A DNA stretch of 64,000 nt from CAYXZO01 sp964469505 (GTDB taxonomy: Bacteria > Fidelibacterota > UBA8477 > JABMPR01), in contig CAYXZO010000001.1 in NCBI GenBank assembly GCA_964469505.1, forward strand, positions 85,154 to 149,153, given 5' to 3'. A program made the position numbers and the translations under genes. The notes under the pieces were generated by a model. That model saw nothing but the letters and a program-made list of their open reading frames with translations, was not told the DNA's origin and made no database searches. Positions within the stretch are counted from its first letter, which is position 1. Each line of letters starts with the position of its first letter. Of this stretch, positions 1 to 9,053 are shown one piece after another.

Positions 1-415
1 GATAGATGTTCTGATAGGCAAAGGCGGTGGCGGTATTGATACAGTCGATGAGAATTTGAGGCTTGAAGCGATTTATGACCTGAACCAACTTGGAACTGCT
101 GATGATTTCTTCGGTCAGGTCGTCATAAATGTCGTGGATGAGCAGTTGGACCAGTTTGCGATCTTTGAAAATATCCCGTTTGGGTTTATCGGCCAGTTCC
201 ACTCTGACAAACAGATCTCCCCAGTCCACAGAAATACGGGTTCCCTGGTTGGCCGGGTGATTCACCAGCAGGGCCTGGATTTCCCGCGCTTCCTGTTCCC
301 GTAATGAGGTAAGTATCAATTCCGTGGGGCGTTCTTTGAGAATCTGGCGGGCAATGGCTTGGCCCACCAAACCCCAACCTCCGAAAATCATCACTCGTTT
401 ACCCTGAATATCCAT
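1..415 (-). CDS. NAD(P)-binding Rossmann-fold protein, N-terminal part (cut by window edge)
   Basis: The reading frame opens at the ATG at 415-413 and stays open to base 1, so only the first 138 residues are visible and the C-terminus lies outside the window. It begins MDIQGKRVMIFGGWGLVGQA, where GGWGLVG is a dinucleotide-binding glycine loop after a first beta strand, as in extended short-chain dehydrogenase/epimerase or saccharopine-dehydrogenase-like proteins. A later segment IDCINTATAFAYQ resembles the fourth beta strand region of such folds. The start lies 17 bases inside the end of rluB, so it is probably translationally coupled as the last visible gene of the operon. The substrate cannot be deduced. 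Confidence 0.75.
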   Translation of the reverse strand, partial: MDIQGKRVMIFGGWGLVGQAIARQILKERPTELILTSLREQEAREIQALLVNHPANQGTRISVDWGDLFVRVELADKPKRDIFKDRKLVQLLIHDIYDDLTEEIISSSKLVQVINRFKPQILIDCINTATAFAYQNIY

Positions 416-1121
416 GGGCCTGCTCCTTCAGTTTTGCGATTTCCCCGTCCTCCAAATAACGCCACCGGCCCACCGCCAGCGCATCCACCCGGATGCCAGC
501 GAAAGCCGCCCGATGCAACCGCTCCACCCGATATCCCAGAGCTTGAAACAACCGCTTTACCTCCCGTTTTATCCCCTCCCGCAGCACAAGGCGTACCAGG
601 AACCCATTCTTTTGGGGAGTAACCTCCAACACCTCTCCCCGAGCAATTTTCCCAGACTCAAGTTCCACTCCGGTGGCAATTCGCTCCAGTTCCTCAGGTG
701 TGGGTCGAGCACGGAGCCATACTTCATATTCTTTTGGCACCTGAAACCGGGGGTGAGTCAGCAGATGAGCCAGATCGCCCGAATTGGTAAGTAATAACGC
801 CCCGGTGGTATCGAAATCCAATCTGCCGATGGGAAACAGACGGATATCGGATGGAACCAGATCCATCACCGTCGGTCGTCCGAAGGGATCGGATACGGTG
901 GTAAGATAACCGGCAGGTTTGTGCAAGAGGATTACTACCGTTTGGGTGGGCAATTTAACCCGATGGCCTTTGAAGAAAACCTCATCCCGACCGATCTCCA
1001 CCTGCCGGGCCGGGTTGCGCTCCACTTCTCCGTTGACTACCACGAAGCCGCGTCGGATGAGGGCATCGCAGGTACGACGCGAGGCCACTCCGGCCTGGGC
1101 CAGATAGCGGTTCAAACGCAT
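399..1121 (-). CDS. rluB: rRNA pseudouridine synthase, RsuA/RluB family
   Basis: Predicted to isomerise a uridine in ribosomal RNA to pseudouridine, acting in the cytoplasm. The N-terminus (MRLNRYLAQAGVASRRTCDA) is an S4 RNA-binding domain of about 60 residues. The catalytic motif GRLDFDTTGALLLTN follows, with Asp102 as the expected nucleophile. The 240-residue length fits the RsuA/RluB/RluE/RluF family. A strong ribosome site (GGGAGGGAGGC) directly precedes the ATG. It sits about 50 bases after scpB, an arrangement (scpA-scpB-rluB) common in bacteria. Choosing RluB over RsuA rests on that context, and the exact target base is not visible. Confidence 0.9.
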   Translation of the reverse strand: MRLNRYLAQAGVASRRTCDALIRRGFVVVNGEVERNPARQVEIGRDEVFFKGHRVKLPTQTVVILLHKPAGYLTTVSDPFGRPTVMDLVPSDIRLFPIGRLDFDTTGALLLTNSGDLAHLLTHPRFQVPKEYEVWLRARPTPEELERIATGVELESGKIARGEVLEVTPQKNGFLVRLVLREGIKREVKRLFQALGYRVERLHRAAFAGIRVDALAVGRWRYLEDGEIAKLKEQAHGYSG

Positions 1122-1172
1122 GCCTCCCTCCCGCAGAAGGCTATGTTGAATCGGGGTACCGTTGGACGGGAC

Positions 1173-1730
1173 CTAAAGAAGATTCTCCTCCTCGTTCTGA
1201 AACAAGGATTCCGCTTCTTTCAACGGCGGGAGATCGGCCAAAGATTTCAAGCCGAAATATTGTAGGAATTGAGTGCTGGTGCGGTAGAGAAGAGGTCGGC
1301 CGGGCCCTTCATCTCGCCCGGCGATTTCGATCAAATGCCGCTCAAGTAAGGTTCGTAGGGAAGATTCGGAAGATACCCCCCGGATATTGTCTATTACCGC
1401 CCGGGTCACCGGTTGGCGATAAGTAATGACTGCCAAAGTTTCCAGGGCGGCCTGGGAAAGTCGCAAGCGTTGCCCTTTGTGGTATAGGCGTTTGATATAG
1501 GTCTGAAATTCAGGCTTGGTAACGATCTGATAACCGCCGGCCACCTCGAAAATGGTGAAAGCCCGCTGATCGGTTTCATAATGTTCCTGGAGGGCGGCGA
1601 TAACCTCAGCCAGGGGTGGCACCTGATCGTCTTCGATTCCCAGCGCCTGGCGGTAACGCTTTTCCGTAAGGGGTTCGGGAGTGGCAATGAGCAGCGCCTC
1701 AACGATGGGTATCACTTCATTCAGCTCCAT
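1173..1730 (-). CDS. scpB: Segregation and condensation protein ScpB
   Basis: ScpB is the small winged-helix (kite) subunit of the SMC-ScpA-ScpB condensin and works on the nucleoid in chromosome segregation. The 185-residue sequence shows the family pattern: EALLIATPEPLT near the N-terminus, then two winged-helix regions including LSQAALETLAVITYRQPVTR, and the GRPLLYRTSTQFLQYFGL segment near the end. AGGAG lies six bases before the ATG. The start overlaps the end of scpA by 14 bases, which implies coupled translation and matched subunit levels. Confidence 0.93.
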   Translation of the reverse strand: MELNEVIPIVEALLIATPEPLTEKRYRQALGIEDDQVPPLAEVIAALQEHYETDQRAFTIFEVAGGYQIVTKPEFQTYIKRLYHKGQRLRLSQAALETLAVITYRQPVTRAVIDNIRGVSSESSLRTLLERHLIEIAGRDEGPGRPLLYRTSTQFLQYFGLKSLADLPPLKEAESLFQNEEENLL

Positions 1731-2457
1731 AAGCCACTCCTCTATAAAGTAGTAAATCTTCGAACATTTTTTTCTGAACCACGCGAACGGTTCGATCCCG
1801 CAGACATTCCAATAGGGCCAGAAAAGTCACCACAATAACCAGTCGCGACTGAAGTTGTTGCATCAGCTCCAGGAAAGAAAGGGGTTCTTTGGCAGCCAAC
1901 ATATCCAACAAATATCGTTTCTGCTCGGTAACGGTGATCTCCTCAAGTTGAACCTCGTGGAAGGTTTCCTGTCGGTGGCGTTTGAGCAGATCCTGGAAAG
2001 TAGCCATAATGTCGTATAGCTGGACTTCCGCCAATGATTCTTCCGGCTCCACCGGGTAGCCGGCTTCTACCGGGGCCGGTATACGATAGAAATATCGACT
2101 TTGGATATCTTCCTTCAGGGCCAGTTCCTGGGCGGCCTCCTTGAAACGCTTGTATTCCAGCAACATATTTACCAGCTCGGTGCGGGGATCTTCCACTTCA
2201 CCCCCCTGCTCATCCTCAGGAGCCGGCAGAAGCATGCGCGCTTTCATTTTCAGCAAAGTGGCCGCCATCAACACGTAATCCCCGGCGTTGGCCAAGTGGA
2301 TTTCCTTTGCCTGCTCCACATATCTCAGAAACTTGCCGGTGATTTCCGCCAAAGGAATGTCATAAATATCAATCTCATCCTTACGGATAAGGAACAACAA
2401 GAGGTCCAGGGGACCTTCGAACATTTCTAGTTGAACCCGATAGGGGTTGAGCGCCAT
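1717..2457 (-). CDS. scpA: Segregation and condensation protein ScpA (kleisin)
   Basis: ScpA is the kleisin that bridges the SMC heads and binds ScpB. From the chosen ATG the protein is 246 residues and begins MALNPYRVQLEMFEGPLDLL, the standard ScpA N-terminus (FEGPLDLLLFLIRKDEIDIY motif). The C-terminal winged helix is seen in KEPLSFLELMQQLQSR and following. The frame extends 27 codons further upstream, but those codons lie inside trpS and have no family resemblance, so the ATG one base after the trpS stop is preferred. It is followed by scpB with a 14-base overlap. Confidence 0.92.
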   Translation of the reverse strand: MALNPYRVQLEMFEGPLDLLLFLIRKDEIDIYDIPLAEITGKFLRYVEQAKEIHLANAGDYVLMAATLLKMKARMLLPAPEDEQGGEVEDPRTELVNMLLEYKRFKEAAQELALKEDIQSRYFYRIPAPVEAGYPVEPEESLAEVQLYDIMATFQDLLKRHRQETFHEVQLEEITVTEQKRYLLDMLAAKEPLSFLELMQQLQSRLVIVVTFLALLECLRDRTVRVVQKKMFEDLLLYRGVAYGAE

Positions 2458-2458
2458 C

Positions 2459-3469
2459 CTATTGGTAGGGAACGAATCCGATTTTGCGGTAAACCTTACG
2501 CAGAGTGCGCCGGGCCAAGCTTTGAGCTTCAGCGGCACCCCGTTGGAGAATTTCCTCCAGATACTTTTTCTCGGAGCGTATTTCCCGATAGCGGGCCTGA
2601 AAAGGTTCCAAAACCGCCACCACCAGATCGGCTAATTCCCGCTTTAGATCCGCATACCCCCGCCCCTGGAATTTTTCCACCACCTGGGACAATTCCTCCC
2701 GGGATAAAGCAGCGTAGATGTTGAGTAAATTAGCCAGCCCTGGTTTGTTCTCCGGATCGTAAACGACTTCCCGCCCAGAATCGGTGACCGCCCGTTTGAT
2801 CTTCCGCCGCAACACATCGGGCGGGTCCAACAACGCCAGGTAATTGTTGGGGTTGGCGTCGGACTTGGACATTTTCTTAGTGGGATCCTGCAGACTCATG
2901 ATACGAGCACCGGTGGGCGGAATGTAGGGCTCCGGGACTTTAAAAGTAGGGCCGTAACGGTGATTGAAACGCTGGGCCAGGTCCCTGGTAAGTTCCAGAT
3001 GCTGTTTCTGGTCTTCACCCACCGGTACCAGATCGGTCTGATACAAGAGGATGTCAGCGGCCATCAGAACCGGGTAGGTATACAGCCCGGCGTTGATGTT
3101 CTCAGCATGGCGGCGAGCTTTATCCTTGAATTGGGTCATACGGTTCAATTCGCCCATATGGGTAAAGCACCCTAAAACCCAGGCCAGTTCCGCATGTTGG
3201 GGGACGTGGGATTGGATGAAAATGATATTGCGTTCGGGATCGATCCCCGCCGCCAGGTATTGTGCAGCAAAGGAAAGACAGCGCTGCCTTAAAGCCGCGG
3301 GCTCCTGCTGAACCGTAATGGCATGCAGATCGACTACAATGAAGATGCCCAGATATTTATCCTGCAAAGCCACCCAATTGCGCATGGCCCCTACAAAATT
3401 GCCAATGGCCAGCTCACCGGAGGGCTGAATACCGGAAAGCAGAATAGGACGTGATTCGGATGTGGTCAT
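2459..3469 (-). CDS. trpS: Tryptophanyl-tRNA synthetase
   Basis: Charges tRNA-Trp with tryptophan in the cytoplasm. It is a class I synthetase of 336 residues, the usual bacterial size. The N-terminal PSGELAIGN (about 16-24) is the HIGH-type signature and KMSKS is complete at about 199-203. GEDQKQHLELTRDLAQRFN matches the tryptophan/ATP pocket region of the family. It lies 11 bases after the NlpC/P60 gene and abuts scpA, so it is the second gene of this minus-strand operon. Confidence 0.95.
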   Translation of the reverse strand: MTTSESRPILLSGIQPSGELAIGNFVGAMRNWVALQDKYLGIFIVVDLHAITVQQEPAALRQRCLSFAAQYLAAGIDPERNIIFIQSHVPQHAELAWVLGCFTHMGELNRMTQFKDKARRHAENINAGLYTYPVLMAADILLYQTDLVPVGEDQKQHLELTRDLAQRFNHRYGPTFKVPEPYIPPTGARIMSLQDPTKKMSKSDANPNNYLALLDPPDVLRRKIKRAVTDSGREVVYDPENKPGLANLLNIYAALSREELSQVVEKFQGRGYADLKRELADLVVAVLEPFQARYREIRSEKKYLEEILQRGAAEAQSLARRTLRKVYRKIGFVPYQ

Positions 3470-3480
3470 AGCTGCACCGT

Positions 3481-4302
3481 CTATTTCGATTCCAAGTTTA
3501 GTACACGTCGAGCCCCCAGGCAGCGTTTTGCCAGCCGGGGATGATAAATGCTGCCGTGGGTGGGATTCAGGGAGTTGATTTTCACAAAACCCGAAGCGTG
3601 AATGAAAGCTCCGTCCCCTAAATGCAAGGCCACGTGTGTAATGGTTTTACCTTCTTCCTCGGAGAAAAAAATCAGATCTGCTGGTTCCCAACTCTGCCAG
3701 TCCCGCCCCAGGTCCTGGCCTACCGTTCCCTGCTGGTGAGAATCCCTAGGCAATTTAAAGCCGTGCAAGCGAAAGACCGTCTGCACAAAGCCGGAACAAT
3801 CGAAACCTTTGGGACTGCGTCCGCCCCAGAAATATTGAATACCTAAAAAACGAAAGGCGGTTTGGAGCAGATCTTCCCGTGAAAGTTGTTGAGGCGGTTG
3901 CCAGGGATCATCTTTTAGCCAGCCCTCTTGACCATCGGGTAAGCGAACCTGAACCCAGCCGTCCTGGCGATCGACCAAGGGTAAGGGCGAACCGATGGTG
4001 ATGTCCCGTAGAGCTACGGCATCGGGGTTAGGAGTTTCCCGGATGAAATCCCACAGCGCGTTGGGAATAAACATCTCGTGGGCCTCCCAATCCTCCGGTT
4101 TAGGGACCACGAAAGCCTTGCGAATCCAGGCTTCATAATCGTCTTCCATCCGGACCCGAATCCAATCGGGGATCTCTTCCAGCACCAGCAGTTTCTCACC
4201 CAGAAAGGACTGGGAAGTGGTATCGGAAGTAAAGCTGGGCTCGCGATAGGTAAATGCTACGCTGACGTTGGTGAGCATTTCTTTGTCAGTATGGTAAGGC
4301 AT
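3481..4302 (-). CDS. SH3-domain NlpC/P60 cysteine peptidase
   Basis: Probable cell-wall endopeptidase that cleaves stem peptides (gamma-D-Glu-mDAP type bonds in characterised relatives). From the ATG at 4302 it has 273 residues: one or two bacterial SH3-like domains in the first 130 residues, then the NlpC/P60 domain with the active-site motif GFDCSGFVQ (Cys about 169), the histidine in THVALHLGDG (about 223) and IHASG (about 235). No signal peptide is evident, which is unusual for a wall hydrolase. Other in-frame starts are a TTG at 4341 and an ATG at 4278; none has a strong ribosome site. It is the first gene of the trpS-scpAB-rluB operon. Confidence 0.85.
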   Translation of the reverse strand: MPYHTDKEMLTNVSVAFTYREPSFTSDTTSQSFLGEKLLVLEEIPDWIRVRMEDDYEAWIRKAFVVPKPEDWEAHEMFIPNALWDFIRETPNPDAVALRDITIGSPLPLVDRQDGWVQVRLPDGQEGWLKDDPWQPPQQLSREDLLQTAFRFLGIQYFWGGRSPKGFDCSGFVQTVFRLHGFKLPRDSHQQGTVGQDLGRDWQSWEPADLIFFSEEEGKTITHVALHLGDGAFIHASGFVKINSLNPTHGSIYHPRLAKRCLGARRVLNLESK

Positions 4303-4682
4303 AGTTCGCGGCGAATTTACGAGGGCCAGGGGGGAATACAATACGGATTCAATCGGAACAGAGGTAGGAGGAAAGGCAGCTAGATTAAGCTTTTGATACG
4401 GACTTTAGACTTGGGACCTAGGACTTAAGATTATCTCTGTCGTCCGCCGTCGAGCGTGGTGTGACGTCTAATTATATTTCTCAAAAAAACAAAAAAAGAA
4501 ACTTCCAGGGTTTGTTACTCTGTCGGGTGGAAACAGACGTTATTTATAATCAAAGGGACTAAAAACCGGAAGGCGTCCTGATGGGCGCCTTCGGCGTTCA
4601 CTCCCCTTAACCCAAGAAGGAGAACTAAATTAAATCGGATTGTGTATTAAAAGCTATTACTGGGATAAAATCTTGCCAAGGA
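4303..4682. other. Intergenic spacer with one terminator
   Basis: No gene is supported here. The spacer separates the NlpC-trpS operon from the upstream exporter operon. It holds the terminator at 4560-4592 and an AT-rich stretch at about 4468-4502. The 4390-4430 part contains short degenerate repeats of the type GACTT/GGACC/GGACTT, like spacer DNA elsewhere in the window. A promoter for the NlpC-trpS operon must lie here, but I cannot place it with confidence. Confidence 0.6.
4560..4592 (-). terminator. Rho-independent terminator of the exporter operon
   Basis: On the minus strand GAAGGCGCCC-ATCA-GGACGCCTTC forms a ten-pair stem with one mismatch, followed after CGG by five T residues. It lies about 90 bases after the stop of the barrel gene at 4683 and would end the TetR-MMPL-LolA-barrel transcript. 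Confidence 0.75.
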
Positions 4683-5903
4683 CTAAAAAGCCACCCGCAG
4701 CTCCATAAAGATCTGATCATCATCGGCACTGGCACCGAAAGGTGAACCGGCTGGGCCGTCAAACAGAATAGCTCCCAACGTAAGGTGGGTGGCATCGGCG
4801 ATTTCCCGGGTGACGAAGGGCAATAAAAACCAATCCCCATCGTTCTGATTGTAAACGCCGATAATTTGTATTTCCGTAAAGCCCCCCAGTTTCCAGCGGG
4901 TCACCGTGGACCAGGAATAAGAATCGACCGGATAAGCAGTTAAGACATGGGTCGCTCCCAGGGAATCCAGGCGCGCTTGCTCAGCATCCTGATCATACTG
5001 CAGATAATGCCGCACGATACCCTGTAAATTGAAAGAGAAGCGGTCGTTGGGTAACCAATCCCCGCCCAGAACGGCGTACAGATTACTGTTTTTCACCAGG
5101 GGGTCCGTGCCGTCCTGATCATCACTGATATTCAGCGCCGCTTCTCCTTTGAGATCCCAATGCTCTCCCGGCCACACGAAATCGGCTCCCAGCATTTTAA
5201 TGGGACGATAAACGAATACCGGCTTCATAATATTAATTGGCGGTTGCATATGATCAAATTCCGGGAATTTGCGCAAGCCCTGGTAGTAGCAGAAAGAATA
5301 TCCGATGCGTCCCAGGTCCCGGGCAAAACGAAGTCCCCATTGGGAATGGGCAAAAGCCGAGTCGCTCACCTCCGGGGCATACGGAAATGGAATCTTATCC
5401 GGCACATTGACAGGGGAAAAAACCAGTTCCAGAGTTCCCAGGGAGGGGTAGAAATCCAATTTTATGGCCGGGATCGGGATGCGGTAGTCTTCCAGGTCCG
5501 AGGACATGTTTTGATAATCCCAGGGCACGAAGAGGTCGGTGGGGTTGACCCAATCGGCGCGGCCCCAGAAGACGTACTGCTGCCCCACGCGGAGATCGAA
5601 AAAGTTGCCGTAGTAATCGATGTACCACTCGGCGGGATAGAAGGTAAGTCCGCTGCCGCGTTCCGCCAGGGCGCCCCGCTCCGCCAGCATACGGTAGCGC
5701 GCCACGAATTCAGCCCGGTAGGCAATCCTCTCGCCGATATTCCCATTGAAACGCCACTGCACCTGGCTATACAGCCGTTCCCAACGGTCGGTATGGTTGG
5801 GATTGGCCGCCGCGTAGCTTTTCAAAAAGCCCCCCACTTCCATTTGGCCGTAAAGGGCCAGCCGGCTCAGGGCCAGCCAGCCTATTACCAGTCGCTTAAG
5901 CAT
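4683..5903 (-). CDS. DUF1302-like outer-membrane beta-barrel protein of an MMPL exporter operon
   Basis: From the ATG at 5903 the product is 406 residues with a signal peptide (MLKRLVIGWLALSRLALYGQ). The body is rich in alternating aromatic/polar strands and ends in MELRVAF, a C-terminal aromatic typical of outer-membrane barrels. The segment VFWGRADWVNPTDLFVPWDY resembles the WGKADxxNPTD signature of DUF1302/alginate-export-like barrels that accompany RND/MMPL transporters. The frame can be extended 19 codons upstream into the preceding gene, but the ATG just after that gene's stop precedes the signal peptide directly. Inference: it forms the outer-membrane exit or receptor for the substrate moved by the MMPL protein. 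Confidence 0.75.
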   Translation of the reverse strand: MLKRLVIGWLALSRLALYGQMEVGGFLKSYAAANPNHTDRWERLYSQVQWRFNGNIGERIAYRAEFVARYRMLAERGALAERGSGLTFYPAEWYIDYYGNFFDLRVGQQYVFWGRADWVNPTDLFVPWDYQNMSSDLEDYRIPIPAIKLDFYPSLGTLELVFSPVNVPDKIPFPYAPEVSDSAFAHSQWGLRFARDLGRIGYSFCYYQGLRKFPEFDHMQPPINIMKPVFVYRPIKMLGADFVWPGEHWDLKGEAALNISDDQDGTDPLVKNSNLYAVLGGDWLPNDRFSFNLQGIVRHYLQYDQDAEQARLDSLGATHVLTAYPVDSYSWSTVTRWKLGGFTEIQIIGVYNQNDGDWFLLPFVTREIADATHLTLGAILFDGPAGSPFGASADDDQIFMELRVAF

Positions 5904-5904
5904 T

Positions 5905-6684
5905 TCAGCGCCCTCGTTGCAAATAGCGGGGAGTGAAGAACCTGTCCGGGATGGGTACATCCACTTTCAAGTTTTCGAAAAGCATGCGGCTCTGATGGTT
6001 GATTTGCACATCCCGCATCAGCATATCGGTGGCAAAGGGTGCTCCACGAATTTCCTGAAATTGCAGGACGGTTAGCACTTTCTTTAACTCCCCCGATTTG
6101 TCGTAATACTCGGTATAGAAAACGCTGGAATCGGCCTGGTTAACCCAGTTGATGTATTTGCTGTAACCGGTGTCCTCCAGTACCTGCCTGGTGCGAGGGC
6201 GAGCTTCGATGACCCAGGCCCGCCGACCGTCCCGGTTTTCTTCCCGCAACAGATGGTAATTCCAATCCTCCAGTTTGGGAGCCCCCAGATCGTAATAAGT
6301 GAAATCACTGGACATGAAATTGCCGCCCCGACCGGAGGAGGCGATCTTCTTGATCCGTCGCAAAGCGGGCAGGTACAGAAAACGATCGTCGGGTCGGTCG
6401 GCATTCTCCAGGGTGAGAAAACCGGTACCCACCACATCCCGGGGATATACAAAGCGCATCAGCATCTTGCTCAGATCGGTGCGAGGGTCGGTTTTGGAAA
6501 AGAACTTGATTTTGCGAATCCGCTTTTCTCCGGTACTGGAGATAAGCACCAGTTGCATATCGGCTTGCATGCTGGTAATTGTGTTGCGCTGTAGGATGCT
6601 CTTCATGATCTCGTAACCCTTGTCGGCGGCGGGTAGGTGCACCACCAGCACCATAAGCAAGAGCGAAACAATTCTTTTCATCAT
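5905..6684 (-). CDS. Outer-membrane lipoprotein-sorting (LolA-like) periplasmic protein
   Basis: 259 residues with a signal peptide (MMKRIVSLLLMVLVVHLPAA). The sequence resembles the LolA-like family found beside MMPL exporters (COG2834, annotated outer membrane lipoprotein-sorting protein): features include MQADMQLVLISSTGEKRIRK, LMRFVYPRDVVGTGFLTLEN, DDRFLYLPALRRIKKI and FMSSDFTYYDLG. Such proteins have the half-barrel fold that carries lipid or lipoprotein across the periplasm. Its start overlaps the MMPL stop (TAATG) and its stop lies one base before the barrel-gene start. Inference: it shuttles the exported substrate between the inner-membrane MMPL protein and the outer-membrane barrel. 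Confidence 0.82.
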   Translation of the reverse strand: MMKRIVSLLLMVLVVHLPAADKGYEIMKSILQRNTITSMQADMQLVLISSTGEKRIRKIKFFSKTDPRTDLSKMLMRFVYPRDVVGTGFLTLENADRPDDRFLYLPALRRIKKIASSGRGGNFMSSDFTYYDLGAPKLEDWNYHLLREENRDGRRAWVIEARPRTRQVLEDTGYSKYINWVNQADSSVFYTEYYDKSGELKKVLTVLQFQEIRGAPFATDMLMRDVQINHQSRMLFENLKVDVPIPDRFFTPRYLQRGR

Positions 6685-9053
6685 TACACCTCTTTTATTT
6701 GCAAACTCTTGGGTTTCAGGAGGATGAAGACACCGGGCACGATGGTCAGAGCTCCAAAAGCCGCCGTGAGCATGGTGAGGGTAATCATGGCTCCCATTTC
6801 CCGAATGGGTACGAAGGCCGAAGTGGCAATCACCGCGAAACCCGCCGCCACCACGATGGAGTTGTACAGGATAGCCAGCCCCGACTCACGCATGGTAGCC
6901 CCGACCGCGGATTCGTAAGTATGCCCCTCCTTCAGCTTCATCCGGTAGCGATGGATGAAATGAATGGCATAGTCCACTCCCACCCCGATGGCAATACTGG
7001 AAGTAGTCAGAGTCTCTAGGTTGATCTTTATGCCGGTGAAGCCCATTACGGCAAAGTTCAAAACTAGGGCGAAAAAGAGGGGTAGAGTGTTGAAAAAACC
7101 CACCACGGGTGAGCGGAACATGAAAGTGGTCAGCAGCCAGACCAGAAACAGAGAGGTAATGATGCTGTAGAACTGCCCTTTAACGATCATGTCATCCACT
7201 ACCGTGACCAGCTTGGCCAGCCCGGTGACAGCGGCTTGTACGGAGTCGTTATTCACATGCTGCTCCAGGTAACGGGAGAGAACATGATCCACCCGCCGCA
7301 GGGCTGCCACGTCGTCTGTGTTGAGCATGATGTTCATCTTGCCGTACTGGTATTTGTAATCCACCAGATTTTCCATGCTGCCGGGTTTGCCGGACATTTC
7401 CAGCAGTTGAAGATATTGGGCCACCAATTCACGGCCCGAGACCCGATAGGTTTTTTCCACTTCCTTCCAAGTGCCATTCTCTTCCACCCATTCGGTTCCG
7501 GTTACATTGGTACTCTCAGGCGGAATGCGGTAAAAGGCGGGATCATCGGCATGGAGCACCTTATTAATGCGCTTGATAAAGTCAGCCAGTGATTGGACGC
7601 TGCCCACGTGCGGCTGCCGCAGCGCCAGGTCTTTCAAGGAATCCAGTCTGGCAAGAAGCAAAGGATCTTTCATAACATCCTCGCGCCGCCCTTCCACCAT
7701 AACGGCGAAACCAGTGGTGCCGGCGAAGTGCTCATTGACCCATTCCGCTGCTTCCCGCACCGGGTGGCCTTCAGGAAAACCTTTGATTGAAGAAAAACCA
7801 TAATCCAACCGGGTGAATCCCCAAACTGCAATGAGGAGGGTGAGTATTATAAAAGGCAACATCAGCTGTTTCTCTTTCACCAAGAAATTACCCCAACGCT
7901 CCATTAAATCAGCTCCGTTGCGGCGTGCCTTATATTTGCGGAAACGAAGGGGTACTGGGAGAAGTACTAAAAAAGCGGGGAACCAAGTCAACGTCAATAC
8001 GAGGGCGAAAAGCACTCCCAGGGCAGTGAATATTCCCAGTGTGGCAACCGAGGTAGCTCCCACCGTGCCTAAGGCGATAAAGCCAGCCATGGTGGTTAAA
8101 GAGGTCATAATTACTGGTGCACTCATCTCTTGCATGGTTATCTCGGTTAGCTCGGCTGAAGTGGCTCCCGGCTTTTCTCCTGCATGGTGGTAAAAATGGG
8201 AAAGTATGTGAATACTATCCGCCACGGCGATGGCCATGATGAGTATGGGCAGAATTTCCAGGGCGTGCCCCATGGGAATCTTAAGCAGCGCCAGGAGTCC
8301 CATGGTCCAGATCACAGAGAATATGACTACTGATAGCGGCAAGAAAATCCCCCGGAAATTGCGGAATATTACGAGAAGCAGCAGGAAAATAATCCCGATG
8401 CCGGCCATGAAAAAAATACCCATGTCCCGCTGCATACCCTGGCTCACGTAATAACTAACCACCGGTTTACCGGTAATGATCACCTTCAGCTTAGTAGTAT
8501 TGCGAAACTTGTCGATATCCTTGATGAGCTGGGCCACAAATTTAGGGACATCGGCTGTGCTTTTCAGGAAAAGCATAATACCAAATGCCTGCTGATCTTT
8601 GCTGACCAGATTGCCCAGCGCCAGATCGCTATGAAACAGGTCATAACGAAAATGTTCGATATCAACGGCGGCCTTAGGCGGCTCTGAAAGGATATCATAA
8701 ACCTCCATACCTTCGGGAGTTCCTTTGATCACAGAAACATTGGTGGGAGAAATAACCGAATGAACCGCCGGGTAGGTTTCCAGTTTTTTGGTAAGTTGCC
8801 ACACGGTTTGGAGATTCTCGGGTGCGAAAATATCATCTCCAGACAAGCCCACGAAAATGAACTCCTGGGAAGGAAATATTTCCCCCATTTTATCATAGAG
8901 ACGCTTAGCGGGGATATGTTGGGGCAGCGCCGCAGTGACATCCGGATTCATTTTTAGATTCCTGATGGCATACCCCAGCCCCAAGGTGATAACAAGATTT
9001 ATTACAATTAAGGTTTTCGGGAAACGTAACACCAGGCGTATCCAGTGGTTCAT
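6684..9053 (-). CDS. MMPL-type RND exporter
   Basis: A 789-residue inner-membrane transporter of the RND superfamily (COG1033 predicted exporters, MMPL). It has two repeats, each with one N-terminal helix, a large periplasmic loop and a bundle of five helices. Visible markers are the first helix TLIVINLVITLGLGYAI, then GIFFMAGIGIIFLLLLVIF, the motif ILPILIMAIAVADSIHILSH, and in the second half IAIGVGVDYAIHFIHRYRMK, with the acidic residues of the proton relay. Members move hydrophobic molecules such as lipids or hopanoids; the substrate here is unknown. ATGA overlap with the TetR gene upstream and TAATG overlap with the LolA-like gene downstream make this one transcript. Confidence 0.88.
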   Translation of the reverse strand: MNHWIRLVLRFPKTLIVINLVITLGLGYAIRNLKMNPDVTAALPQHIPAKRLYDKMGEIFPSQEFIFVGLSGDDIFAPENLQTVWQLTKKLETYPAVHSVISPTNVSVIKGTPEGMEVYDILSEPPKAAVDIEHFRYDLFHSDLALGNLVSKDQQAFGIMLFLKSTADVPKFVAQLIKDIDKFRNTTKLKVIITGKPVVSYYVSQGMQRDMGIFFMAGIGIIFLLLLVIFRNFRGIFLPLSVVIFSVIWTMGLLALLKIPMGHALEILPILIMAIAVADSIHILSHFYHHAGEKPGATSAELTEITMQEMSAPVIMTSLTTMAGFIALGTVGATSVATLGIFTALGVLFALVLTLTWFPAFLVLLPVPLRFRKYKARRNGADLMERWGNFLVKEKQLMLPFIILTLLIAVWGFTRLDYGFSSIKGFPEGHPVREAAEWVNEHFAGTTGFAVMVEGRREDVMKDPLLLARLDSLKDLALRQPHVGSVQSLADFIKRINKVLHADDPAFYRIPPESTNVTGTEWVEENGTWKEVEKTYRVSGRELVAQYLQLLEMSGKPGSMENLVDYKYQYGKMNIMLNTDDVAALRRVDHVLSRYLEQHVNNDSVQAAVTGLAKLVTVVDDMIVKGQFYSIITSLFLVWLLTTFMFRSPVVGFFNTLPLFFALVLNFAVMGFTGIKINLETLTTSSIAIGVGVDYAIHFIHRYRMKLKEGHTYESAVGATMRESGLAILYNSIVVAAGFAVIATSAFVPIREMGAMITLTMLTAAFGALTIVPGVFILLKPKSLQIKEV

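Noticed and set aside
5160..5936. 258-codon plus-strand frame
   Set aside because: It is antisense to the barrel gene, whose signal peptide and strand pattern are convincing; codon pattern follows the minus-strand gene.
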